From assembly GCA_029204225.1 (NCBI GenBank), contig CM055092.1, forward strand, positions 24,903,147 through 24,967,146: 64,000 bases of DNA, read 5' to 3'. Position 1 is the stretch's first letter, and every line of letters begins with the position of its first letter. This DNA comes from Diphasiastrum complanatum. Its lineage: Eukaryota; Streptophyta; Lycopodiopsida; Lycopodiales; Lycopodiaceae. Of the stretch, positions 32,469 to 44,830 are shown piece after piece. Made by a program: the position numbers and the translations under genes. The notes beneath the pieces were generated by a model. That model searched no databases, was not told the DNA's origin, and saw only the letters and a list, made by a program, of their open reading frames with translations.

Positions 32469-32717
32469 TCATTGATGGATGTTAATAGTATTGTCACTGT
32501 GTAATAATTGAAATATTTTGGCAATTATTATGTAATCCTCTATGACTTTAGTGGCATATTGGGATCGAATGCCACCAGGCCAAAAATTGTCCCACTTCAT
32601 TATTATTGTTGCTAGAAACACCAAATCATGTGTAGATGTTGCAAATTGTTTGATGGTTGGATCTGGAGAATCTGTGCATTGCTCCACAGAAGATTTGAGA
32701 CCTCTCAAAAAATCCAT
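32469..32717 (-). CDS. Conserved 82-codon frame, copy 2 (unknown)
   Basis: Same length, start and stop as 2,997-3,245. Visible differences include a T-to-I change at TIMKWD, FF to YA after RSQ, and KKF to KIF. A partial third copy of its N-terminal end lies at 33,125-33,265. Family unknown. Confidence 0.4.
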   Translation of the reverse strand: MDFLRGLKSSVEQCTDSPDPTIKQFATSTHDLVFLATIIMKWDNFWPGGIRSQYATKVIEDYIIIAKIFQLLHSDNTINIHQ

Positions 32718-33661
32718 TTGAATTTTGAAGCCTAAAGTTTAAGGTATAATGGGCCGATTTTAATGTGCACTGTAACCTTCTAGTCCATAGGAGTACCACA
32801 CTCTACCCATGTTGAGGTCCACATAGGGTGGCTAACCTATGGGAAGAGAAAGCATGATCCCCTATGACTATTCTTGTGGTGGCAAGGGAGGCTTGATAGG
32901 CATGCAAAGTTAAAAATTTATTGCAGTAATATACAAAACGCATGAATGCCTATTGCTTAGAGTAATGGCTCAAGGAAAAACCACTTTTTCCATGCTAGGG
33001 AGCAGCAAAATATCATGTCGAGAAGGCATAAGTCACAAGCTTTGTTTTGAGGATTGGTGTCAGTAGAACTAGAATAATTCTCGAAGGACTAAACTTGTAT
33101 ACACATGATGGAGTTTAGGGTTTAGGCCAAAAATTGTCCCACTTCATTATTATTGTTGCTAGAAACACCAAATTATGTGTAGATGTTGCAAATTGTTTGA
33201 TGGTTGGTTCTGGATAATCTGTGCATTGCTCCACAAAAGATTTGAGACCTCTCAAAAAATCCATTTGAATTTTGAAGCCTAAAGTTTAAGGTATAATGGG
33301 CCGATTTTAATGTGCATTGTAACCTTGTAGTCCATAGGAGTGCCACACTCTACCCATGTTGAGGTCCACATAGGGTGGCTGACCTGTGGAAAGAGGAAGC
33401 ATGATCGCCTATGACTATTCTTGTGGTGGCAAGGGAGGCTTGATAGGCATGCAAAGTTAAAAATTTATTGCAGTAATATATAAAACACATGAATGCCCAT
33501 TGCTTTTAGTAATGGGTTAAGGAAAAACCACTTTTTTCATGCTAGGGAGCAGCAAAATATCATGTTGATAAGGCATAAGTCATGAGCTTTTTTTTGGGAT
33601 TGGTGTCAGTAGAACTAGAATAATTCTCGATGGACTAAACTTGTTTACACATGATGGAGTG
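32576..33661. repeat. 549-bp tandem duplication (R3)
   Basis: The unit beginning GGCCAAAAATTGTCCCACTT at about 32,576 is repeated from 33,125 and runs to ACACATGATGGAGT in both. The units differ at scattered single bases. One unit without its last part is present at 3,105-3,539. Confidence 0.85.
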
Positions 33662-33930
33662 TATATATACAAAAGGTTCGTAATAAGTGCAAAAATTTTG
33701 GTTTTCAGTTTCAAGCAAAATTCATAAAAAGGATGTGTATGAGCTTCACTAGCATTTGTGCAAAATAAGTCGAATTACTTATATATTAGATAAATTGCTT
33801 CTTTGGCAATTATGGGAAAAAAACTACAAAACATATAGAGCACTATGAAACAAGATCTCAAAATCGTCTTGAAGGGTCAATAAGTAACTAGAGCTTCGAT
33901 GAGGGTTGTACCTTCACCAAAGAACAACCC
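33595..33930 (+). repeat. Dispersed repeat R2, longest copy
   Basis: Matches the reverse complement of 955-1,310 and of 3,840-4,015. It directly abuts AP2 repeat copy B near 33,950. Confidence 0.7.
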
Positions 33931-34028
33931 AGGATAGAAAAAAAAAGCATAACATTACATAGGGTTGGAATTTTTAATTAGCATTCAGCTCTTTTCTTTC
34001 AAGATTCAATCCTTGGAAATACAATTGA

Positions 34029-34066
<38 letters not shown>
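34029..34066. repeat. (GT)n microsatellite
   Basis: Near-perfect GT run in copy B. The reverse-complement (CA)n tract of copy C is at 47,836-47,868. Confidence 0.95.
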
Positions 34067-35649
34067 ACTTTTCTGTGTTTATATATATTTATATATGTAT
34101 TAGTATATGTGTGTATACGTGTATCAACTGAATCAAAGGTATCTAAAATGTCAACTAATAACTTTACTTGGCTCATTATGTGGATCTCTCTCTCTCTCTC
34201 TCTCTCTCAAATAATTTGGAGTTTCTTAGACTAATTTGTTAGCATACATGCACAATAGGAGTCATGTCTGCTAAGTGCTAAATATTACTCCTTGAACCTA
34301 ATGGAATCACCATGCTCAATACCATTTCTCAAAATTATTTAGAATCGAAGCAAAAAAACACAAACATAACTATTTGAAGAGCTATGAGCATTTGATAACA
34401 AGGTATGATTTGCCAAGTTTCTAGAAAAAATCCAACATTTTCAAAGTAGGCATGTAGTACATTCAATTTAAACAAGTAATGTTTTGTATAGTCTATTGAA
34501 TGTAAGTTCCTAGTGCTTAGACCATATTGATGTTGAGAACTAACATAAAGTACAGCTTCCTTTTCTTGCAACATTTTCATTTGAAAGCAATCATATTCGA
34601 TCCTTCTTGGATAATAATAAAGCGAGTTGACTAGACATATATGGCCTAGAAACATGATTACAGTTTAAAGAGCATGGATTGAAGTGGCTAATATCTTAAG
34701 CATCAAAACTTTTAGGCTAGAAGGGATTTTTAAAATTCTCACCATCTCCAGCTCCTCCAAGGGAATATTTGCAAGCTCGTGTAGAAAGGTGAACTTGATT
34801 TTTTTGGTCGTTGAAACATCTTTCCCAACATAGGTCCCTATAAGCGTGTTTGCGTTCTTCTTGTACTATTGCTGCTTTGTTGGATGTTGCTAAAAGAACA
34901 TATGAGTTTTCAGCACATTGTTAAGCAGATGGAAACAATGTAGTTGTATTGGAAACAAACAACTAAAAATTTAGCTCAAATAAACATACATGATTAGATT
35001 TGAGCAACTATTAATGACATCTTGCTTTTTAAATCTTGAGATGAAACGCACAACACTGCAGGTATCAACACTACCTTTAGTAAACACGATTCGCTTCGCA
35101 TGACTTGAAGATTTACTCTGATTGGAGCTCGGAAGCAAAAGTTGTCTGCAGAAAATGAGAATCAAGAACATTTCTAGAAGCCACTGAACCATTGCAAATT
35201 ATCATTTTTACCCGAAACAAGGCAGAAAGAAATTTTGATTATTTGTCACCACTGCATAATAACATATATGTGCCTTGAAATTTCCAACCTTTTTCTACCA
35301 TGATCACTAGTCTTCTTTTCAGGTGATGTTCATGAAGAATTGCAGCTTCTACAAAACTCAAAGAAGAGTTTTTCCGACTCATGTACCGAACTATATGAAA
35401 AAAGTCTTCTTCATCGTATTTCTCCCACTGAAGTCACCAATGTACACCAGGGAACTATAAATTATCACTTTTTATTTCTCACATATGGGAGATTAAACAC
35501 GCGTTAAAATCAAAAGACCCTTCTTCAAACATTTGGAGAGCAATGCGCTTTATAATGTGACCTAGCTGTATAACCCACTATATATAATAAAGTTGACTTT
35601 AAATGCAGACGACAGAGAGCGATATTACTACCAACAAGATCAAAAGCAC

Positions 35650-35750
35650 TGTAATCTAACCATACCAGTGGCGTTTCAGACTCATAGTCTTCTATTGGGA
35701 AGTTAAGTTTCTCGGTGTGACCAAGTTTAATTGCTGCCCTATCATAATTC
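35650..35750 (-). pseudogene. AP2-domain third exon, copy B
   Basis: After a CTCAG acceptor (minus strand), the frame reads NYDRAAIKLGHTEKLNFP followed by IEDYESE. This is the A-Y-D-x-A-A-I-K-x-x-G ... L-N-F-P end of an AP2 domain. The first residue pair is completed by the preceding 31-nt exon (A-R-N). The frame runs on open past the domain to position 35,525. Confidence 0.75.
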
Positions 35751-35871
35751 CTGAGCCACAAAATAATTCTAACACATTCGCAGACCAACGGAGTTATGAA
35801 CGATATTTAGGATGGTTTCATAAATCAGAAAGTCATTGAGGATCAGTTAACCGCCACCAGTTCACACAAAC

Positions 35872-35902
35872 CTGGCTGCTGCTATCTCATTATGATAGGC
35901 AC
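35872..35902 (-). pseudogene. AP2-domain 31-nt exon, copy B
   Basis: Minus strand: acceptor TTTGCAG, 31 nt encoding HNEIAAAR, donor GTTTGT. Same length and sites as copies A and C. Confidence 0.65.
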
Positions 35903-36276
35903 CTGCAAAGCAAAGTGGCGCTCATTAGTGTCAAGAATAAGTCATTTCCGAGCATCCTCGAGGTCTTGTTTTTTAATGAGGTTGTCTCAATCCATAAATT
36001 CATTGTCACAAAAATCGTACCAATGGAGAGCTGTCCTGGGTTAGCCATTGCTCCAAAACGTTTGTCGCCTTTTCTTATCCTGTTATTGGAAAATGAAAAA
36101 CCATATAAACTGGTTGCATTTCAAACATATGTAAGTAGCTTTGTAAAGAAAATAAAAAACGCTAGATCTTACGAAAAATAAATCAAATTTGCTCAGGCCA
36201 TAACTACAGATCACTTTCGTTCTAAGAGACTTTACATGTAAATAGCTTTACAAGTATCATCGATTTCTCACAATAA

Positions 36277-36399
36277 TTATTTTTCAAAGAATTCATGTAA
36301 TCCGGCGGAACATATTTTCGTTCCATAGCAGATATTTGCTTCCCATCTTCCCGTTCGTTTTCTGTGATAAACACCTTTAAACTTACGACTCCCTGCCAT
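36277..36399 (-). pseudogene. AP2-domain first exon, copy B
   Basis: 40 codons from the shared ATG: MAGSRKFKGVYHRKRTGRW, then an A-N-I-W core like copy A. Same length as copy A. Together with the exons at 35,872 and 35,650 it covers a single AP2 domain. The coding continuation between W-Y-G and the 31-nt exon is unclear, because in every copy the genomic frame runs into a stop after EFFEK. AP2-family genes are known for a 9-nt exon encoding V-Y-L at this point; I could not place it here. Confidence 0.65.
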
Positions 36400-38940
36400 A
36401 GCTGCCCGTGAATTTCACTCCCACGTAGAGTTAACCGGCAAAATCGACGTAGAGGATTGCGATTGCCTGAGAAAAAATTATTTGTAGTTGAAACTTACAA
36501 TGAAGCAGCACGATAGCTAACTGTGATATGAAGTATGAAACGGAGCTAGCGTGGAAGCAAAGATATGAGATAGAGTGTCACCCGAGTTAGACAAAATGAA
36601 TTTTCTAAAATTTTATTGGTCCACGTATTTGATGGGCAGTTGAAAGGCAGTTCAAGTGAGGATGAAGGGAAAACACGTGCATTTTAGAGAGACTGAACAC
36701 GAGCTTTCAGAAACTTCTGGAAAGCGAACTTTCCACAGAGTGCGCGCAAGCGATGGATCAAGAGACAAGAATGTGAGTTTGAGAGAGAGGGAGTTGAGAG
36801 ATGGAGAGAGGAGAATGTGTCTTCTTGTGGATTGAGAAAGGTTGCTTTGATGAGATAGGAGGAAATTAAACACACGCTCTTCTTCATTTTAACGTATCGT
36901 GTTTGCAGATAAGCGTATGGTTCAAACTTTTATTCTGATTCATATTTGTTTTCCCGGCTCAATGGAGAGAGAGAGAGAGAGAGATAAATGCACCAAAGAT
37001 GCCTTTGATGCTTACAATTCAAATGCTGGGGAGCGGCTGCTACACTCCTTGCAAATCGCTAAATAATTTGCCCTTTATTCTGGAGCTGGATTGAACGATC
37101 ATCAACAACATATGCTGCTACGCTATTGATTGATGAGGGTTTTAGAGGAGGGAGGTGGCAGTAGTAATCTGAAGCAATAACCCAGTTACAAACGCGATGA
37201 GAGAGAGAGAGAGAGATATAGAGAGGGGTTAATGCGATTGAGAGACTAAGAGGACGCGAGTGAGTGAGAGAGAGAGAGAGAGAGCGCAGGTTGGAACGTG
37301 AGAGGAGAGAAGATTTGAGAGAGCGGGGGAATATTGAAGATTTAGGGGCTTTAAGGTGAGGGTTTGTTTTTAGGCCAGGTATCTAAAATGTGAATTAATA
37401 AAAGTGACTTCAATCATTATGTGATCTCTCTCTCTCTCTCAAATAATTTGGGATTTCTTAAACTAATTATCACTTAGCTTACATACACAATAGGAGTCAT
37501 GTAGTGCTAAATATTACTCCTTAAACCTAATGGAATCAGCATGCTCAATAATTCTCACCATTTCTCACAATTACCTAGAATCGAAGCAAAGAAACACAAA
37601 CATAACTATTTGAAGAGCTATGAGCATTTGATAACAAGGTATGATTCAGACCCTATTGATGTTGAGAGCTAACATAAAGTACAACTTGCTTTTCCTGCAA
37701 CATTTTCATATGAAATCAATCTTCTTGGATCCTTCTTGGATAATAAGAAAGCAAGTTGACTAGACATATGTGGCCTAGAAACATGATTACAGTTTAAAGA
37801 GGATGGATTGAAGTGGCTAATATCTTAAAAATCAATACTTTTAGGCTAGAAGGGATTTTCAAAATTCTCACCATCTCCAGCTCTTCCAAGAGAATATTTA
37901 CAAGTGCGAGTAGAAAGGGAAACTTGATTTTTCTAGTGGTTGGAATAACATTCTCAACATCTTCTACTAGTCCAAATAGGTCCGTATAAGCGTGTTTGCG
38001 TTATTCTTGTACTACTACTGCTTTGTTGGATGTAGCTAAAAAAACATATGAATTTTCAGCACATTGTTAAGGAGATGGAAAAAATCTGGTTGTATTGGAA
38101 ACAAACAACGATTGGATTTTAGCAACTATTAATGACATCTTGCTTTCTATAAATCTTGAGATAAAAAGCACAATGTTGTACGTATCATCACTACTTTAGT
38201 GATAACGATTTGCTTAACATCACCTGAAGATTCGCTTTGATTGGAGCTCGTAAGCTAAAGCTCTCTGTAGAAAATGAGAATCAAAAACATTTTCAGCAGC
38301 CACAGAACCATGGAAATTATCTATTCATAACAAGGCCAAAGGAAATTTTGAATATTTATCACCACTGCATAATAACATATATGTGCCTTGAAATCTCCAA
38401 CCTTTTTTTACCATGATGACTAGTCTTTTTTTCAGCTGCACATTTGTGAATATTTACAGCTTCTACAGATCTCGTTGAACAAGTTCCCCGACTCATGCAC
38501 CAAAGTATCATCCAAAAGTTGATTTATCATATTTCTCCCACTTCAATCACCAATGGAGAACCATCATAAATTATCAGTTTTTTTTCTCGCATATTGGAGA
38601 TTAAACACGCATTAAAATTAAAAGACCCTTCTAAGGCCAGTTCTGGGCAACACAATATATATGTAAAATGTATGATTTGTTTAAGGAAGTTTATAAGCTG
38701 TTTGGATATTGTCATACAAATAAATGGATTAGGATGGGTCAATGTTGAAGTGGTTGCATATAAAGACAAAACGTGAAGAGGTGAATTAATGCATTTTAAT
38801 GAAAATGGTAGAGCATTAGGATTGAAAAAAGCCATTTTTGAAGTTTGCTAGTATAATAGTCAAAGGGTCACACCCAAATGCAGTGTGACAGAGTTTGAAT
38901 TGACCGGCAAGCCAATCGTAAATGAAGTAGTTGTAGTGCT

Positions 38941-40057
38941 TGTAGGTTTTGCGGAAGTTAGTTGTGGAAGGTCGAATAAGGTATAAGTAGGATGGTTCAG
39001 TGGAAATGGGGGGTTTGCCTGGTGTGGATGGAAGCCAAGTAATGGAAAGGGTGAGAGCCAATTGAGTGATTTGCCTTACAATTTCTATGTCAGAGCTATA
39101 GGTAGCAAGAAGGAACTAGTGAAGTAAAAATTTTGTGTAACATCTTATGTATGATTGTTGGCGTGATGTTGGTTATTGTTCAATGTGATGATGTTACTCT
39201 GTTATCTCTATTGATGTTCATTGCATATTGTAAGATAGTTTTAAAGGAATATGTTCACAGTAGTGTTTTTCCATAACCAATACAGGTTAGTTAAGCGTGA
39301 ATTTGATCCCTAACAATGAAGCACATAAGCCATACATTTTTTTATCTTTAGCGATTTTCCCTCTTTCATGATATTTCTTCAAAAATCTTCATCATGTAAG
39401 AACCAACTATGCAAGTATAATCATTAGCATTTTGCTTGCTCATCACCTAGTGAATCTTATACAAGTCATAAAGGTGAATATCAGTTACGACTATGTAATC
39501 AAATGACCTACATGCATATTGTTAGAACCTCGTTAGAACCATAAAGTAGATTCATCGTCCAACATATCATTCAATCAAAGAAATGATAATTCACTGAACC
39601 ATAATGAGAGAAGAAGAAACATACCTCTATGGAGTTCAAGGATGGTGGGCAAGTCCCAATCCAGGGAATGCTCTAGTCATCATCACTTTCACCAATGGTC
39701 CTTTGGTAGAGAGATGAAGAGAAGAAAACCTGCCCCCCCCTCCCCCCCCCCCCCGTCGTGCCCCATTTATCTTTTCTTGTACTTCTGGTGCTTGCCAAAG
39801 AAGCATTGAATGTGGTGCCCTACCGTGCATGAATGGTGCTTTATTATGCATGTTTCAAAGTTTGATCGAGATGGTGATGGTAGTCTAACATAGCTAAGAG
39901 GAAATAAGTAAACTTTCTTTAAGAAGTTATCTTTTCTATAGAGCGCCTAATTGCTTGCCCAAGCAATATGTATTCACTACTTACTAGACGCAATAGTGGA
40001 GTTGTAGATATCTTTCAACATTTATTTCACTAGTGATAATCTAGTGTCTATGAGCAA
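38941..40057. other. Spacer without supported gene
   Basis: Nothing is recognised apart from a poly-C tract (about 39,735-39,757), whose minus reading gives a spurious Gly-rich frame at 39,636-39,851. Confidence 0.4.
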
Positions 40058-40061
40058 CAGT

Positions 40062-40200
40062 TAGTGTTTATTCAAATGAAATTTAGACTAATGAACTTTG
40101 AAAATTCAACCTCTAAGTCTAAAACAAGTTTTTGCCTCAATATGCCAAATATGAAAATATTGCAAAATGTGATGAAACTAGTTAAATCTTTCACATGTGT
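40062..40200 (-). repeat. Partial copy of the 649-bp solo-LTR-like element
   Basis: Reverse complement of 41,701-41,834, ending with AATCTTTCACA at about 40,186-40,196. It forms a 130-bp inverted repeat with the other copy across the gypsy integrase. Confidence 0.8.
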
Positions 40201-40939
40201 GTCTTTAGAACCGCTCATGCTCATCTACTCCACTCCTTAGCAAGAAGCGGGCTCATCTCCTCAATATCAACATTGATGATGTTCCCCCTCTTGAGAATCG
40301 CTCTTTAGCTAGAAGCAGGCTCATCTGCTCCTTTGCTCCTCAATAATTCCAGTTCTCCTCACAATCATCATTGGTAGCACTTATTAATTGGTGAGGCTAA
40401 TGAGGTTTGGTTGAGGCTAACTATTATCCCTTTTTGTAGTACAAAACTTACTTGCAGAAGTTTGTTACTAATCGAACACTAGTTTTTTACAATATAGAGA
40501 ATAAGAAGAAGCATCTGGAAGAGAGGCGTGAGAAGCACCGAAATTTTTTTTATGTGGATCAAATAGAAAGAATTAACCAAAACAACATCACAATTAAAGC
40601 AGAGTGAATAGAGTGAGGTTCAAAGTTTTGTTTTAACATGAAGAGGTGATGGAATGAATCACTGAGCCATAAATTAAGGTGTCATTGAGGTAGGTTAGGC
40701 CTAGGGTTGGAGTGAGATAACCCTAATATCATATCCAAGTTCATCAAAATATATTATGGATAAGATTAGTGTACAAGAGATATGAAATATAAGCAAGTAC
40801 ATTGTTTGTACATGGTTTATTAATCAATTGAATGCAATTATACTTAGTTTGAGTGCTACAAAGTCAGAGGCTAATCCAAGTTGAATAAAATAAAAAGATA
40901 ATGAAGCATAGTCCAGCTCTTGCCTTGTAAAGCTAGTCT
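40201..40939. other. Spacer with a local duplication
   Basis: A segment near 40,233-40,262 (AGAAGCGGGCTCATCTCCTC) is repeated in diverged form near 40,303-40,335. No gene is supported. Confidence 0.4.
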
Positions 40940-43350
40940 TGATCTTGGAGGCCAAAATCGAACTAAAAAAACTACTTTTGTAGTCTCAATAGGTATAGAT
41001 TTCGCATCAGCTACTTTGACAGCTTTGGCTTCAACCCACTTGGTCATATAATCAGTTGCGACAATAATGTAATGAGCCTGAGAGCCTTGAGTAGTGAGAT
41101 GAATAGGACCAGCATAATTCAGTCCTCATTTTTCAAATGGTGTTTGCGATAAAACCGGATCTAAGGGTTCATAATTCTGTCGAGTAGGTCGTTGTGCTCA
41201 CTGGCAGACATCACATATATGAATAAAATTTTATGTGTCCTTATGAAGCGTAGGCCACCAACAACCGGATTGAAAAGTTTTGTGAACAGTAATATTTGTA
41301 GAGAAGTGTCCTCCACCCATGCCATCATGTGAAAACATGATTAGACCTGGTACTTCATGTAGTAAAACACATCTTCATAAAATATTATCTGATCCACGAC
41401 GATACAATTGTCCTGCAATTAGTTGATAAGGTTGAGCCTTATGAATCAATTGTCTTTTCTGTACTTTTGTCAAAGAGTCATTCGGTTGTCCTAGCATCAG
41501 GTACTCAACAATATCTGCCGCCCACTCAGGTACTGCTTCAACATAGAACAATGCAGCAGCTGGCAGTTCATCATCCACTTCAGTATTAACTGGTGCGAAT
41601 TCAATTCGTGAAATATGATTGGCTATATAGTGTTGCTTCCCCTTTCTGACCACAATTCGAAAGTCAAATTCAGTCAATAATAATAACCATCTTGCAATAC
41701 ATGTGAAAGATTCAACTAGTTTCATCACATTTTGCAATATTTCCATATTTGGCATATTGAGGCCAAAACTTGTTTTAGACTTAGAGGTTGACTTTTCAAA
41801 GTTCATTAGTCTAAATTTCATTTGAATAAACACTTTTTGAAAGTGTGGGAAAGATAGAATGCGAGTTTGAGTAGTTCAATTTGAATAGGTTGGGTACATC
41901 GAATCTAGACCCAAAATTGGTAGGGTTAGCATTTTGGTGGGAAAGCCAAGTGGCCAAATAGGGTTTAGACCTACTATAAAAGGATGTAACTTGTGGAGAG
42001 AGTCATTTTCTCTCTTCTCTATCTCATTTCATGCTTATACATGGTCCTCTTGGGTTCTACTATCCATTGGTGCACTATCTTGGTGATTGCTTGCAATTCT
42101 ATGTGTAGAATGATCTATATTTGCTATTTTTGGATCCACAAGTGTGAAATACAGTAGCTTGCTGGTTTTGTACGGACAGCAATAGTACATAATCATTTCA
42201 TTCAAGTTTGATCAAGTTCTATTAGTGTTTGCATCTCAAATTGTGTGTAGATGCTGATTTTTCTACATTGGTGAAATTGGTAGTGTATTTCTCTTTCTAA
42301 CCAAAGATCATTCAAGTAGATTGGATCTTAAGGATCTGAAATCTTTCACAATACGTCCAGTATTACACATCTTATTTACCAAGTAAAGTAACGGTTGATA
42401 ATCCGTATAAAATGCAAAGTGCGTTTCCATGAGATAGTGACGAAATTTTTGAACAGAAAAAATCATGGCTAGCGCTTCATATTCTGTTGTTGAATAATTC
42501 TTCTTTGGATCTGTAAGCTGTCTGCTTGCAAATCGTATAGGATAATCCTTCTTATAGTCACCTGGCTATGTCAAAACTGATCCAATGGCATATTTTGAGA
42601 CGTCCGTATGAACATGAAACTCTAATGTCCAATCTGGAGAACGCAATATTGGTGTTGAAGATAATGCTTTTTTTAACTTTTCAAAGGCTTCTAACGCCTC
42701 TACTATCCAAATAGGAACAATAGTTAATTTGTATATAGGTCGTGCTAAATCCGCAAAGAAGATAATAAAAATTCGATAGTAGTAAACACATAAACTCCTC
42801 GAATTGTTGCTGGCAGTGGCAATTCCACAATAACTTTGATCTTAGAGTAATCGATGGCAATACCATGTCTTGATATCACATGTCCAAGCACCACTCTGTG
42901 AGAAACCCATATCTGGCATTTTTCTGGATTTAGAGAAATCTGATATTTGCGGCATCTTTGAAAGACTTTCTCCAATCGATCCAGGTGGTCTGTATCTGTA
43001 CTATGAACTCCCAAGTTGTCCAAGTAAATTTCAAGAAATTTCTGCAGATAATCTTTAAAGGCAAATTGCATTACTCTTTGGAATGAACTTGGTGCATTAC
43101 AGAGTCCAAACGACATTACTTTGTAAGCATAGGTGCCCCATTCTGTTGCAAAAGCAGTTTTGTGGCGATCGGCAGGTGCAATCTTAACTTGGTTGTAACC
43201 ACTAAATCCATCCAGGAAACTATAAGCTTCCGCTCCAGCAAGGCGATCCAACATGCTTTCAGTAAAAGGTAACGGAAAGTGATCCTTCTGTGTCACTTTA
43301 TTCAATGCTTTGAGATTCACATAGATTTGCAATTTTGAAGCGCACACTTG
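40940..43350 (-). pseudogene. Ty3/gypsy pol: RT, RNase H, integrase (partial)
   Basis: Minus strand. RT at 43,347-42,780 has VNLKALNKVTQKDHFPLPF, YSFLDGFSGYNQ, FGLCNAPSSFQRVMQ and, in place of the catalytic Y-x-D-D, YLDNL, so one catalytic Asp is lost. RNase H at 42,560-42,360 has HTDVSKYAIGS, STTEYEALAMI and FYTDYQPLLYL with one stop. It resumes at 41,700 (ARWLLLLTEFDF) after an inserted element. The integrase zinc-binding region (SHDGMGGGHF ... CDVCQ) and the first core Asp (YIIVATDYMTKW) follow, and the element is cut off near 40,940, before the remaining catalytic residues. Several stops are present. It is inactive. Confidence 0.9.
41701..42349 (+). mobile_element. 649-bp solo-LTR-like insertion in gypsy RNase H
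   Basis: Flanked by AATAC (41,696-41,700 and 42,350-42,354). The ends are inverted: GTGAAAGATT at 41,703 and AATCTTTCAC at 42,340. Removing it and one AATAC restores the gypsy frame ...NTGRI-ARWLLLL.... A TATA box (ACTATAAAAGGATG) near 41,975 is followed by a CT-rich stretch, as expected within an LTR. No internal coding. The 5' part reads open into gypsy on the minus strand (41,375-41,833), which makes a chimeric frame. Confidence 0.85.
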
Positions 43351-44744
43351 CCACTGCTTCTCATCTATTTATACATTGAGTCTGAAATCGATAATGTTTG
43401 TTCCAATATCGCTCTCAAGCACATTTTACTTGTCGATTTCTCTTGTTCTTCGTACTCACGTTTGGCTCCGATACTCGGTTTCTGATATCTCTTTCGAGCG
43501 CATAGGACATTGTAGTTTTGTTTTAACTTGCATTTTGCATTTGAGTCCGATATTCAAAATCTTTCTTTCTGTATTTTTTTTTTGTTGAAATGTCTAATTT
43601 TGATTCTAGTCTGCTATCTTTTTTCATGAATTTGATATTAGTGATTATATAGAATATTTCAAATCCTTTTTTTTTTTCTTTTCTTTTTGTTCTTCCTTCT
43701 ACTAGTGTGGAAGCAATAGATAATTTCCATGGTTCTGTGGCTGCTAAAAATGTTTCTGATTCTCATTTTCTACAGACAGCTTTTGCTTACAAGCTCCAAT
43801 CAGAGCGAATCTTCAGGTGATGCCAAGCGAATCGTTATCACTAAAGGTAATGATGATACGTACAACACTATGCTTTTTATCTCAAGATTTATAGAAAGCA
43901 AGATGTCATTAATAGTTGCTAAAATCCAATCGTTGTTTGTTTCCAATATGACCAAAAAATTTTCATCTCCTTAACAATGTGCTGAAAATTCATATGTTTT
44001 TTTACTACATCCAACAAAGCAATAGTAGTACAATAGTAGTACGCTTAGAGGGACCTATTTGGACTAGTAGAAGATGCTGAGAATGTTATTCCAACCACTA
44101 GAAAAATCAAGTTTCCCTTTCTACTCACACTTGTAAATATTCTCTTGGAAGAGCTGGAGATGGTGAGAATTTTGAAAATCCCTTCTAGCCTAAAAGTGTT
44201 GATTTTTTAAGATATTATCCACTTCAATCCATCCTCTTTAAACTGTAATCATGTTTCTAGGCCATATATGTCTAGTCAACTTGCTTTCTTATTATCCAGG
44301 AAGGATCCAAGAAGATTGATTTCATACGAAAATGTTGCAGGAAAAGCAAGCTGTACTTTATGTTAGCTCTCAACATCAATAGGGTCTGAATCATACCTTG
44401 TTATCAAATGCTCATAGCTCTTCAAATAGTTATGTTTGTGTTTCTTTGCTTCGATTCTAGGTAATTGTGAGAAATGGTGAGAATTAGAGCATGGTGATTC
44501 CATTAGGTTCAAGGAGTAATATTTAGCAGTACATGACTCCTAGTGTGTATGTAAGCTAAGTGATAGTTAGTTTAAGAAATCCCAAGTTATTTGAGAGAGA
44601 GAGAGAGCAAGAGATCACATGATGATTGAAGTCAATTTTAATAATTCACATTTTAGATACCTGGCCTAAAAAAAAACCTTAAGCTTAAATACCCTAAATC
44701 TTCAATATCTCCCCGCTCTCTCAAATCTTCTCTCCTCTCATGTC

Positions 44745-44747
<3 letters not shown>

Positions 44748-44828
<81 letters not shown>
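44748..44828. repeat. (CT)n microsatellite
   Basis: About 40 CT repeats with few interruptions, upstream of the AP2 exons of copy C. The Arg-Glu frame read across it on the minus strand is spurious. Confidence 0.95.

Positions 44829-44830
<2 letters not shown>

Larger units (their letters stand above)
33950..38940 (-). repeat. AP2-gene repeat copy B (whole unit)
   Basis: Reverse complement of copy C (43,716-47,945), with an extension at 38,300-38,940 shared with copy A (4,236-4,900). In the minus direction the order is: 3' exon block (38,900-37,420), (CT)n leader (37,290-36,900), AP2 exons (36,399, 35,902, 35,750), 3' exon block again (35,560-34,700), and a tail with GA and GT repeats (34,240-33,950). 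Open frames at 34,335-36,887 and 38,527-39,061 are pieces of this unit. Terminal inverted repeats or target duplications were not found. Confidence 0.8.

Noticed and set aside
33965-34234. Cys-Val repeat frame
   Set aside because: It reads the (GT)n tract; the flanks belong to the AP2 repeat tail.
39636-39851. Gly-rich frame
   Set aside because: Caused by a poly-C tract; no supporting homology.
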